Of a stretch of DNA of 64,000 nt, positions 45,901-55,176 are shown piece by piece (the stretch's first letter is position 1; every line of letters starts with the position of its first letter). The DNA comes from Saccharum officinarum (taxonomy: Eukaryota > Streptophyta > Magnoliopsida > Poales > Poaceae), in contig CM036159.1 in assembly GCA_020631735.1 (NCBI GenBank), positions 99,397,670-99,461,669 of the forward strand. Reading direction: 5' to 3'. The notes beneath the pieces are model-generated. The model made no database searches. It worked only from the letters and a program-made list of their open reading frames with translations, and was not told the origin of the DNA. The position numbers were made by a program, and so were the translations under genes.

Positions 45901-46105
45901 AAACCCGGTTCAACATGGAAGAACAAAGCATATTGACATAAGACACCATTTCATTAGAGATCATCAACAAAAGGGAGATATTGCCATTGAAAGTGTTGGC
46001 ACCGATGATCAACTTGCCGATATTCTCACTAAGCCACTTGATGAAAAGAGGTTTTGCAAGCTAAGGAATGAATTGAACATTCTTGATTTCTCAAACATGA
46101 GTTGA
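42905..46105 (+). CDS. Copia pol polyprotein: protease, integrase, RT, RNase H (intact)
   Basis: Open from 42905 to the stop at 46103-46105. The first ATG is at 42962, after the protease active site (HWIIDSGCTQHM), so translation must reach it from gag by frameshift, readthrough or splicing. Counting from 42962: integrase zinc region HRRLGH at about residue 124 with CSACQ, core MDLFGP at about 188, RSDNGSEF at about 252 and a downstream Glu in LVERKNR. RT has KTKWVFK-like and ARLVAQGYTQ blocks, LYGLKQAPRAWYE, and the catalytic IYVDDIIFGS at about 730. RNase H shows YSDSDYGGC at about 893, AEAEYVSA, CDNESAI and GRTKHIDIRHHFIRD. All key residues are present. Confidence 0.95.
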   Translation, partial: VNYKAGGRHWIIDSGCTQHMTGTSRMFDSFNDKDSGVDSITFGNNKKGKVIGLGKIAISNDMSISNVLLVESLDFNLLSVAQICDLGYKCIFGVDDVEVISVDGSNVAFKGFRYENLYLVDFNARETSLTTCLVSKSSMGWLWHRRLGHVGMKQLKKLTTHNLVNGLKDVEFEKNKLCSACQAGKQVGSSHPKKSTMSTCKAFELMHMDLFGPTTYTSIGGNKYGFVIVDDFTRFTWVFFLSDKSEVFDTFKTFLTRVHNEFEIRIKKVRSDNGSEFKNTRIEELCDHYGIGHQFSAKYTPQSNGLVERKNRTLLDMARSMLHEYNVSQSFWDEAINTACYYINRLYCHPLLEKTPYELLHGRKPNISYFRVFGCKCYILKKGTRLGKFDKRCDEGFLLGYSTTSKAYRVWNNSSGILEEVHDVQFDETNGSQDEEENLDDVSGTLLVEAMKNMDIGDIRAKQVIDIQDDDKDQVLNSPLKLVSDSQVQVQGASSSHQDTSSDQPSSSNQVQVLQPQHVARDHPIDSVIGDIRSGVQTRSRLTMFCEHASFVSTIEPKKIKEALRDADWIMAMQEELNNFTRNDVWELVERPNDYNVIGTKWVFKNKQDQDGIVVRNKARLVAQGYTQVEGLDYDETYAPVARLEAIRILLAYACAHNIKLYQMDVKSAFLNGIINELVFVEQPPGFEDDKKPNHVYKLKKALYGLKQAPRAWYERLRDFLLSKGFKMGKVDTTLFTKKIGNDLFIVQIYVDDIIFGSTNQAYCEEFGDMMAKEFEMSMIGELSYFLGLQVKQLKNGTFVSQGKYIRDMLKKFGMQDAKPISTPMGTSGNLDSDLDGNMVNQKEYRSLIGSLLYVTASRPDVMFSVCMCARYQASPRESHLTAAKRILRYLKQTRDVGLWYPKGSKFELIGYSDSDYGGCKINRKSTSGTCQLLGRSLVSWSSKKQNSVAISTAEAEYVSAGSCCAQLLWMKSTLKDYGLNFKNVPLLCDNESAIKMIQNPVQHGRTKHIDIRHHFIRDHQQKGDIAIESVGTDDQLADILTKPLDEKRFCKLRNELNILDFSNMS

Positions 46106-47290
46106 ATGCACCCCACCCACTTATTGACATGCCTCTCCTTCGACATTGCAAGGTAAAATTGATTGACATGTCATTCATCCTATGCTAAGGACTTGCTAGA
46201 GCATGTAGACATAATAAGTGGTATGCATGAGCATTCATGATAAATCAAATGAATTTGATGGATATATGTTACCACTATTGCCTCTATGTTTGTTTTGATC
46301 TAGTGGTGGCATATGACATGTTTGTGAGCTTGTAAACCTAGTGTTGAATCTAGAAGATTTGCTATAAGTGTTTAATTCAACATAGGCAAGATAACCCTTA
46401 TTTTGAGGAGTGAAGAAGCTTGTCTTTGGTTCAAATCGAATTAAATATCTTTGGCAAGTATTCTAGGTTAAACCAAATTTGATAAATTTTTTAACCTTAC
46501 ATGTGGAATCGAATTAATTTCAATCTACTCCATCAAACACTTTTCCTTCTCTCCACAATTTGATCCCATTTTTGGGTAAGTTGTTGACAAAGGGGGAGAG
46601 AAAAAAAGATGATTCAACTTGATAAAGGGGTAAATAAAATTTATGATGAGAAAAAGATGATTCAACATGATAAAGGGGTAAATAAAATTTGTTGATGCAC
46701 ACAAGTAGGGGGAGCAAGCTCATAAACAAAGTTGTTGCATTTGTTTGTGCATTCTCATATGACTTGCTCATTGCACATGTATTTAAAATTCAAATATACA
46801 TGCTTGTGTGGTGCAATGCTAGTATAAAACTTGGATGATGAAATAATCTACTAGCATGCATAGGAATAGTTTACTTGTGGTATCTAGACAAGCCTAAAGC
46901 TTTACAAGTGGTGAGTTTTACAAGTAGTCCAAGAACCTTTACATATAATGTTGATCTCACGGGGTTCTTGAGTTTTGATGGATGTCTAGTTACTTCATGA
47001 TGCTAAGGATGGTGTAAAAGGCAACTCCGATTGGTATCACGCTTCAAAGGTCCATTTCTTACACCTTAGCACCATTTTGGTAGAATTACTCTCCCAACAC
47101 TTCTATCCATGCATATGTGCAAAGCTTTCAATCCAAACTCTATGCACATATGTAGGGGGAGCTAATGCTACCAAAACCGAGCTTGTGATAATTGTCCAAA
47201 CTTTACTTATGAGCAAAATGATTGGACAAGTATGACAAGTTCAAAACTTTTATTATCAAAATCATCTTTGTGAGGGTTGTCATCAATTAC
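46106..47290 (+). other. Spacer between pol and 3' LTR
   Basis: About 1.2 kb of AT-rich sequence with no long plus-strand frame; the envelope-like ORF of some SIRE elements is not seen. A two-copy tandem repeat of about 59 bp (AAAAGATGATTCAAC, GATAAAGGGGTAAATAAAAT) lies at about 46603-46692. Confidence 0.7.
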
Positions 47291-47305
47291 CAAAAAGGGG
47301 GAGAT
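47291..47305 (+). other. Polypurine tract of SIRE-like Copia
   Basis: CAAAAAGGGGGAGAT lies directly before the 3' LTR start TGAAAG. Confidence 0.85.
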
Positions 47306-49558
47306 TGAAAGTCCCTAGTTTGGTTTTGGCTAATTGATGAAACCTAGGACTAACCTTTGTATCTAAGTGGATGATTTAGATAAAGGTGGTCATTGAATAT
47401 GAGACACGACATTAACTCATGTGACCAAGATGATGAAGACCGAAGTGATGCTTGGCTCGATGGACCGGTTGTGAGGGTGAAGGGCAAGTCGAGGCTTCAA
47501 AGTGAGGGACCATGCGATGGTGAAGCTTGAGCAAGACTTGGCGCCGACGGACCGATGCAACGGTGAAGAGCAAGTGAAGTCAAGGTCGATGGATCGAGAC
47601 GGTCATGTGATGATATGAAGTGGATCATATCATTTGGAGAAACAAAATGGGCTCAAGGCAAAGGTATAACCATAGGGCCATTTTGTTTTACACTCAAGAC
47701 ACCATAGAGGGTGTGAGTGGTTTAGGATCGATAGCCGAACTATTAAGAGGGGAAGTCTTATCGGTTATTCGATGCACGGGTGCCACTAGGTGAATTCATG
47801 AAGTGCATTGCATGTAGGGCCTAGTGAGCTAATTGGAAAACCTTTGAAAATGATTGAGAAAATGCTAACACACAAGCACATGGAGATGTACACTTGATGG
47901 TGTTGGCACATTTGCAAAGGTGGCGTTGGTCGCGCTGTGGTTTGCGGATAGAGAGGGGTTTGGGTTCCACTCTCTCTCCCGCCGAGCGTGCGAGCGCGGG
48001 ATTCAGGCGATTTCGGAGAAGTGAAATGCCTATTTTCCATTGCGCCGGAAGTCGGAAAAGAAACGGAGGCGAACGCGGTCACAGAGGTGACCGGTCGCAG
48101 CACCGGACGCTGCACCGGACGCTGCACCGGACGCGGTCACTGTGGACCAGCGCGTCCGGTCAGTGCAGCGCGGGCGTCAGGCGCGCGGGCTAGGGTTTGA
48201 CACCGGCGCGTCCGGTGACCCACGGGACCGGCGCGTCCGGTCTGGCGAACAGCGAGTCACGTAGTCTTCGGACGCGGTGCGCGTCCGGTGACACACCATC
48301 GGACGCGTCCGGTGGTCCAGGGAGCTTACTGGACTCGCACCGGACGCGGGTACTGTGGCGTCCGGTGGTGGCGAGGAGCGCGTCCGGTGGTTGTTTCGCG
48401 GGCGCGGGTGCTGTGCGCACCGGCGCGTCCGGTGGTTCGCAGCAGCGCGTCCGGTGGGTCGTTTGACCGTTGGCGCACAGTGACCGTTGGTGGATCTAAC
48501 GGACGAATTTGAAATCGCTGGGGCACCGGACGCGGTTGAGCGCGTCCGGTCTGTTACCACCGGTGCGTCCGGTGGTCCCACGAAAATCGTGAGTGGAGTT
48601 GTAACGGCTCTATTTGGATGGGTTGCTTATAAATACTTGTTGGCCGGCCCTTGGGGAGGTGGCTTGGTATTTCTAACATACTTGTGCATCCTTTGAGCTA
48701 GAACAACTCCTCCCACTCATCTCCCTTGCTTGATTGCAAATCAAAAGTGAGATTGAGTGATCCCAAAGTGCATTGCATAGCTTGAGGGCATCTAGTGGCA
48801 CTTGTGGGTGGTTTAGCCGGTGGATTTCTTGTTACTCTTGGAGAGTACCGCTCCTAGCCGGCTTGGAGATTGTTGGAGGCGTTGGCAAGAGAAGGTGATT
48901 GTTCTTGGCCACCTCCGGTTGTTTGTAAGAGGTTCTTGTGCTTTCCTCGGCGGGACGCCAAAAGCAACTCTATTACATTGCGCGTGTCATTGAGTTACCT
49001 CACTTGAGAGTGGAGTCTTGCGGTGCCTTGCGGGGCGTGCCTTGAGGGGCAAGTGACTTGAGGGTCACACCGAGGAACCATCTAAGTGTTGGTCGACACA
49101 ACCGGTGACGTAGCTTGTCGGTGCACAAGTGAACACCGGGTGAACAAAAAATATTGTGTCTCTTGTCTCCCGGTGATTGGTCTACATATTGTGTTGTTGT
49201 CAATATTAATTGATTGTATATTATCTTGGTGATTGGCAACATCTTCACTCCACCGTCGGTATAAGATTCACAATCCTATCTCTTGCACTTATCTTTACTA
49301 GATTATCTTGTGTTGCTCTAGTAGTAGCTTGGCTAGTAGTGTTGTTAGCTTGTTCTCTAGTGTAAATTTAGTGACATAGCACTTGTGTGAACTAGAGATC
49401 ATAATCTACTAGACTTGTGGATAGGAGGCTTGCATCACAACCTTTGGCTAAGCAAAACTCGCTTTACGCCGTTTGTTATTCTAACAAGTTTGCTTAGTGG
49501 TGATTGTAGAATTTTTATAGGCTATTCACCCCCCCCTCTAGCCATCTAGGACCTTACA
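47306..49558 (+). repeat. 3' LTR of SIRE-like Copia
   Basis: Near-identical to 38518-40767. Differences noticed are an extra C at about 47990, G to A at about 48580, an extra A at about 49149, C to T at about 49221 and an extra C at about 49537. Confidence 0.97.
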
Positions 49559-49563
49559 CCGCC

Positions 49564-50092
49564 GCCCCGCACAAGCGGTCGGTCCTTCTCCTCGGCCACC
49601 GTCCACGCCCCGCCTCCCCACGCCAGAGCCGGACCCATTCCTCTTCCCATCGCGAGTCACGGGGAAACTGCGCGCGGCTAGGGTTCCTCCACTGGCGCAA
49701 ATTCCCAGCCAGGCATCTGCAGTGGCGGAGGAAACAGTGGTGGTCGCGTGGTGGAGGCTGTGCGGCCAGGCCGTGACACTCGTAAATGGATCGAGGATGC
49801 GCTCATCCTAGCCTCATCGCCTTTGGATCCAGGTGCTGCTACGCCCGTCCTAGCCCCCGCGTTGCAGTTGTTCGCATCGGCGACGTCTGCCCCTCCGCGT
49901 GCTCCTGCATGTGGACGAGGTCCGCCACATCAACCTCTTGAACGGGGACCCATCGGCTCCATCACCCACGGATCGACTTCTTTGTCAGGTGAGTTGCAGC
50001 GTTTTCTTGCTGGAGTTGGTTGCATGCGGCAGAGAAGCACACCCTGCACGGATGGGAGCATGCTCTCCAGCCATTAGATGAAATGCCTAAAA
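49564..50092 (+). pseudogene. Helitron-captured exon-like GC-rich fragment (unidentified)
   Basis: GC-rich segment including a block with ATGTGGACGAGGTCCGCC and a splice-donor-like CAG|GTGAGT at about 49987-49995. The inverted counterpart in the outer Helitron is 52857-53360. Frames differ between the copies at places, and I do not recognise a protein with confidence. It could be the 5' part of the same captured gene as the RNR1-like exons. Confidence 0.4.
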
Positions 50093-50396
50093 CCCGTGAA
50101 CAATAAAATGTGTTAGATTTTCTCTGGTACAGGTATAGGAGAATGCTTTGATAATGAAAGCAAAATATTTATCTTTCTGTGGATTATGGAGCAATATATT
50201 TATCTTTCTGTGGCCTTGAGCGATGCGGGGCGGGTCACCACCTGGTCAGGGGCGTGGCCAGAGCGGGCGAGATCTTTGCTGGGGTGCGCGCGGCCCTAGC
50301 CGGGGGCGACGCCGAGCTGAGAACACGCTCCGAGCTTTCGTCGCAAGGTATTTAAGTTTTCCATCTTTTGATGTTTGGTTTTTAATGTAATCGTAG

Positions 50397-50721
50397 ATTC
50401 TTAAAGCTATTGGATTCACGAGTACATCATCAGCTGCTCTAAAGCTCCTTACAAATGTTGGATACTTCCCTGTGCATGTTAATCTCGACCTTTTCAGGTA
50501 CAATGTCCGATTAGGTACACATATAAGTTTTGTCAGCTGCAGAGGAGCTTCTGGTGCACAGCCTTACGCAGACATGGTATAGTTAGTTACTACTGGATGC
50601 TTCCACTCTATATATGCACATATATGTTTCCTCATTTTGATGTTTTTATCTTTTCAGCATATCAGGAAGGATCTTTCAACTTTGAAAGTGTATGCCATTG
50701 ATGTAGATGAGGCTCATGAAG
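50397..50721 (+). pseudogene. Captured exons of organellar ribonuclease II-like gene (RNR1-like)
   Basis: Three exon pieces with splice-like borders. 50397-50496 encodes ILKAIGFTSTSSAALKLLTN followed by VGYFPVHVNLDLF, ending at CAG|GTACAA. About 50528-50576 encodes LSAAEELLVHSL. 50658-50721, after TTTTCAG, encodes HIRKDLSTLKVYAIDVDEAH. The block GYFPVHVNL...LKVYAIDVDEA is the region just before and entering the RNB catalytic domain of plant RNR1, a chloroplast/mitochondrial 3'-5' exoribonuclease that processes organellar RNAs. Only this short part is present, so it cannot make a working enzyme. Confidence 0.8.
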
Positions 50722-51288
50722 TATGTTTTTATTTCTTCTACCATAGCATCTTTCCACATAAAATGAATTGTTAGTTACCACCAATAAATCTATTAAACAT
50801 TTGGAATTTAGAAGGCTGGAGAGTTCCTGGTGCCCACAGTACATTCAGATGAGGCCCGATCTGAGATGAACCTAAGGACGCAAGCACATGCAGACACATG
50901 TTTCTAGCAAGAAGGCAAACAACAGTTTGGTAGTGGATATCTTGATCATGGTTCGACAGAGATACAACGAGGTTTCAGATAGCAGCAGCAACATGCAGAA
51001 TGAAAGTGTGTTCTTCTCTACGGCACAACAGCTGTGAACACCCCCACCTTCAGTGCCAAGGCCAAATATTCAGTGCTTCATGTTGGATCTCACAACAGGG
51101 TCATGGTATACTTTCTTCCTATTTTGTTTTTCATGTTGCATCTTCCAGTTAAGGCAGGACACCTTGAAATGAACATTCTGGGTATAACAGTGGTATTTTG
51201 TTTTATGTGTTAACGAAAATTGATGTGTAAGTGAAGTTCACAATAAAAATGCATCGCGCGTGAGGCCTCTTCCTTAACAATTGAAGGT

Positions 51289-51390
51289 GCCAGGGATGAG
51301 CAAGATGAGCATGTTGTCTTTTTCTTCATGCAAGAGCTTTTGAACAAGTACTTGCTACCTGACGGGCATAGTGACTCACTTGTCAGTGAG
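51289..51390 (+). pseudogene. Captured exon, unidentified (inner Helitron)
   Basis: An open block encoding ARDEQDEHVVFFFMQELLNK and then YLLPDGHSDSLVSE, ended by GAG|GTTAGT. The counterpart in the outer Helitron is about 37506-37612 (minus). It looks like a true exon, but I do not recognise the family. Confidence 0.5.
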
Positions 51391-51949
51391 GTTAGTTACA
51401 TATGGAAATTGTATATATTTAAAGTTACTAAAATATGGATAGCTCTTGATCATCTGGTAATATTTCTTTAAATTATTAGTGAATTTCTTCATGGACACAT
51501 CTACAATTGAGGGGCCAAGAGTGACATGTTTGGGAGCTTTGACAAACTAAAGTTGCTTCATGTTGGATCTCACAGCAGGATCATATTTCGGTGATTTGGA
51601 GATGAGCTGTGTGCATAAAGTGTTGTTCTTTTCACTCTGTACCTTCAAATGATTTCTCTTGTACCATATACCCTGATAGATTCTGCAAAGGCTTCTGCTT
51701 CACTTGTAACCTTGCCCTCATTCATAAATTGCTCATATATCTGAATGCTTAATGTGGTTTTCCTTTTGCTGGAAGTTATGAAAGCCGTGAGGTAGTAGAT
51801 GGTTTGTTATGCTGAAAAGAGCCCACTCCTTCATTGAGGGTGGTTATTATTTAATTTTGGGGCTGGGCGAGTTTATACGTATTTGGAAGGTTTTTTGCCC
51901 ACCCAGTTATGAATCAATATAAATGGATTTCATAAGATTGGGTTGGGTG

Positions 51950-52190
51950 GGTTAGCTGGTTTTGGATGTTCAAGAGCAACTCTACAGTCGAGGAGATGCC
52001 ACCCAGGACTATGCACGCTTCATGGTCTACAACCCGGAGTCTCGGCTTCCACCTCGCGCAGCTGGTGCATTCGCTGCTGCTCACCGTCGCGGCCATACAC
52101 GAGGTCGCGATGGGCAGCGGCAGTGGCAACACTGTGGAGATCGCGTTCCTTGGGATGCCATGCCAGCCGCATTATTTCATTTGCACTACC
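51950..52190 (+). pseudogene. Captured exon-like block near Helitron 3' end, unidentified
   Basis: Conserved in both Helitron copies (counterpart about 36700-36945, minus). More than one frame is open; one reads LVHSLLLTVAAIHEVAMGSG, another FMVYNPESRLPPRAAG. No family recognised. Confidence 0.4.
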
Positions 52191-52227
52191 AAATGTCACC
52201 GTAGCGTTAGCACGGGTATTATACTAG

Positions 52228-52538
52228 TCTACATCAATGGCATACACTTTCAAAGTTGAAAGATCCTTCCTGATATGCTGAAAAGATAAAAACATCAAAA
52301 TGAGGAAACGTATATGTGCATATATAGAGTGGAAGCATCCAGTAGTAACTAACTATACCATGTCTGCGTAAGGCTGTGCACCAGAAGCTCCTCTGCAGCT
52401 GACAAAACTTATATGTGTACCTAATCGGACATTGTACCTGAAAAGGTCGAGATTAACATGCACAGGGAAGTATCCAACATTTGTAAGGAGCTTTAGAGCA
52501 GCTGATGATGTACTCGTGAATCCAATAGCTTTAAGAAT
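52228..52538 (-). pseudogene. Second copy of captured RNR1-like exons (outer Helitron)
   Basis: Inverted counterpart of 50397-50721 in the outer Helitron. The last exon is cut by the inner Helitron: its 3' few codons lie left of the insertion at about 38171-38189 (minus strand). The same exon borders are seen. Confidence 0.8.
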
Positions 52539-53699
52539 CTACGATTACATTAAAAACCAAACATCAAAAGATGGAAAACTTAAATACCTTGCGACGAAAG
52601 CTCGGAGCGTGTTCTCAGCTCGGCGTCGCCCCCGGCTAGGGCCGCGCGCACCCCAGCAAAGATCTCGCCCGCTCTGGCCACGCCCCCGACCAGGTGGTGA
52701 CCCGCCCCGCATCGCTCAAGGCCACAGAAAGATAAATATATTGCTCCATAATCCACAGAAAGATGAATATTTTGCTTTCATTATCAAAGCATTCTCCTAT
52801 ACCTGTACCAGAGAAAATCTAACACATTTTATTGTTCACGGGTTTTAGGCATTTCATCTAATGGCTGGAGAGCATGCTCCCATCCGTGCAGGGTGTGCTT
52901 ATCTGCCGCATGCAACCAACTCCAGCAAGAAAACGCTGCAACTCACCTGACAAAGAAGTCGATCCGTGGGTGATGGAGCCGATGGGTCCCCGTTCAAGAG
53001 GTTGATGTGGCGGACCTCGTCCACATGCAGGAGCACGCGGAGGGGCAGACGTCGCCGATGCGAACAACTGCAACGCGGGGGCTAGGACGGGCGTAGCAGC
53101 ACCTGGATCCAAAGGCGATGAGGCTAGGATGAGCGCATCCTCGATCCATTTACGAGTGTCACGGCCTGGCCGCACAGCCTCCACCACGCGACCACCACTG
53201 TTTCCTCCGCCACTGCACATGCCTGGCTGGAAATTTGCGCCAGTGGAGGAACCCTAGCCGCGCGCAGTTTCCCCGCGACTCGCGATGGGAAGAGGAATGG
53301 GTCCGGCTCTGGCGTGGGGAGGCGGGGCGTGGACGGTGGCCGAGGAGAAGGACCGACCGCTTGTGCGGGGCGGCGGCGGCTCCGGGCTGGTATGGAGGCG
53401 AGTGGGAAGGACGGAAGGTTTTGAACTTTTTTTTAATCGGTGATGGCTTGGATCGGTGTGTGAGGTCGCGGCGTGCGGCGTCTGGGGGAGCTGGCGTGAG
53501 AAGGCGGGGTGAGAAGCCTGGCTTCACACATCCAATCCTAGCCATCGATTTTGAGATAGGCGTTTTATTAGCCCTTGATTTAAATGGAGACTAATTCCTG
53601 TGTGTATTTTGTTGGGTGCACAATGATTGAACACTCTCAGCGGGGGGACTTTCTCAGGGTGGATCTATCATAATTTTGATTGGTGCATTATAGTATAGA

Positions 53700-54139
53700 T
53701 AGATAGATTATAAAAAAAGAGAGAGAAGGAAACACGCAGTAATTTTGTGGTAATCAATCTGCATGGGAAAGGAAAAGTGTCTCTGATTACAAAAAAAAAT
53801 ACGTCTTGATTGAAGACCATGAAGCATATTTCATATTTAAATAACGGGGACTATATATTCTACAAAAAAAAGGCGCAATGTTACGTTTTCAACACGACAA
53901 TACGTAAAAGTAACGCAATGCGATATAGCCATTCCACAGTCCCCACCTAGGGCGCCAAACAGGAGGCGGCGGGCAAGGGAAAAAAAACACCTCCCAATCA
54001 CGAGTCGTCCGCGCCCGATCCGACGGCCACGGACCTTCCCAGGGCAGAGCGGACCCATCCATAACAGGAGGGGAGGCAGAGGAGAGAGCGGCTGCCTGTC
54101 TGGTGGTGTCTGCACCGCGCCCCCGCCTGGCTGCCTCCT
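53700..54139 (+). promoter_or_regulatory. Probable promoter region of DUF1639 gene
   Basis: About 440 bp between the Helitron end and the presumed 5' UTR exon. It begins with an AT-rich purine run (AAAAAAAGAGAGAGAAGG) and becomes GC-rich from 53940. A TATATATT string lies near 53853, too far upstream to be assigned with confidence. The Helitron sits at the distal edge of this promoter. Confidence 0.35.
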
Positions 54140-55176
54140 CGTCTCTCTAGCCAAGAAGGACGCGTTGGCGCAGCAGCCCAGGAAGCAACACCACCCAGCC
54201 GCCTAATCCCACAACAACTCGTCCTCCTCTTCTACTCCAGAGGCTCCTCTACATCTGCCTACCCGCTTCCGAGAGGTTTGCTGGAGTGGACCGGCGGTGG
54301 AGCAGCAAATCTGTAACTGTAAGCACCACTTCTTCCGTTCTTTGCCGTCCCCATTCTTCTGGGATTTGGGAGCTCTTTGTTTTTTGTTTCTCCGGTTTGG
54401 ATTTTGGAGGCCGTCTCTGCTCGGGGTTGGATTGGGTGCGTTGGACCTGTGAATCTGGATCCTGGTCACTAGTCGCGTTGGTGTATCTGGAACTGGAAGG
54501 TGTGGCCCTGATTTTTCTCTTTCTCGATCTGGTTTTGGCGGATGGATTGTGCTTGAAGCTGAGCGTTAGATTTCTCCTTCTACCCCCTCGTCGACTCTCT
54601 CCTTGGGTTCTCATGGGTTTCTTAGACCAGATGTTTAGGTCGATGAACACAAGGGCATCATTTGGTCCACTCTTATGAGCACAATCTTGCCAGTTTTTGG
54701 GACTCGTGGGGTTAGTAGTTTTGTTCTTGCGTGGCTGATTTCTTTGTAGCAGGTCACTTTTTGCAAGAGAAAGATTAGATTTTTGGCCCCCAAAACAGAG
54801 TGATTTTCTGTTTGCTAGTTCTACTGCATGCTCCGTTCCCCCTTCTAGATCGACTGAGTAGGATCCTACCCTTTGTAAGAGTCCTTGTGCAAAGTTTAGG
54901 GGTTCAGTTAATACCAGGTTCTGTTTTTGTTTTAATCTCATCCTTGTTGGGGGTAAAGACCGTAAGAGGGCACTATGTGTTTGGATGGAGAGGAAGAGCC
55001 TCTTCTTTACTTTTTTGGGGGCAACATAGTTTCCTAATGATTTTCGGGGCAAGATTTTTGATCTGATTTGAGTGTCCAAGTTCACTAAATCCACTGGAAC
55101 TTTGATCCAAAGTTGCTCTGTTGACTTCATTCAATACCTGGTGCCTAACTAGCCGTGTTCACTTCCAGGATACAGG
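54140..55176 (+). other. 5' UTR exon and leader intron of DUF1639 gene (inferred)
   Basis: A GC/TC-rich leader (about 54140-54318) ends at a donor-like AACT|GTAAGC (54319). The intron then runs to an acceptor TTCCAG (about 55168) or TACAG (55175), just before the ATG at 55177. Long leader introns are common in grass genes. Boundaries are inferred from motifs; a transcript would settle them. Confidence 0.45.

Larger units (their letters stand above)
38518..49558 (+). mobile_element. Young, nearly intact Copia element (SIRE/Maximus-like), 11.0 kb
   Basis: Flanked by a perfect 5-bp duplication CCGCC (38513-38517, 49559-49563), with LTRs of 2250 and 2253 bp beginning TGAAAGTCCC and ending ACCTTACA. 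Primer-binding site, gag with two zinc knuckles, complete protease-integrase-RT-RNase H, and polypurine tract are all present in order. By eye the LTRs differ by about two substitutions and three 1-bp length changes in homopolymers or short runs, so insertion was very recent. The only clear defect is a 1-nt frameshift in gag. It is inserted in the inner Helitron. Confidence 0.97.
38190..52227 (+). mobile_element. Inner Helitron (plus), inserted in its own homologue and hit by a Copia element
   Basis: It starts TCTATACTATAATGCACC (38190) after host A (38189). It ends with the hairpin CCGTAGCGTTAGCACGG, then GTATTATACTAG (52227), followed by host T (52228). Joining 38189 to 52228 gives the uninterrupted reverse complement of its own interior sequence around 50700 (ATTGATGTAGA, then TGAGGCTCATG), which proves insertion at an A|T site in a second copy. 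An 11-kb Copia element occupies 38518-49558. No Rep/helicase gene is present. Confidence 0.9.
36670..53699 (-). mobile_element. Outer Helitron (minus), split by a second copy of itself
   Basis: The 5' end is at 53699, where the minus strand reads TCTATACTATAATGCACC, preceded by host A (53700 is T on the plus strand). The body runs 53699-52228, is interrupted by the inner Helitron (38190-52227), and resumes 38189 to about 36670. There the subterminal hairpin (CCGTAGCGTTAGCACG on the minus strand) is kept but the last bases have decayed from CTAG. Its two parts add up to 2992 bp. The inner copy without its retrotransposon and one target duplication is also 2992 bp. It is non-autonomous, with captured gene fragments. 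Confidence 0.85.

Noticed and set aside
46520..46771. Envelope-like ORF in the SIRE-like element
   Set aside because: Only a short minus-strand frame over an AT-rich tandem repeat; no plus-strand ORF between pol and the 3' LTR.
54249..55130. 293-residue minus-strand ORF
   Set aside because: It lies antisense in the inferred 5' UTR exon and leader intron of the DUF1639 gene, has no recognisable domain, and looks like a chance open frame. Its length makes it worth one database search.
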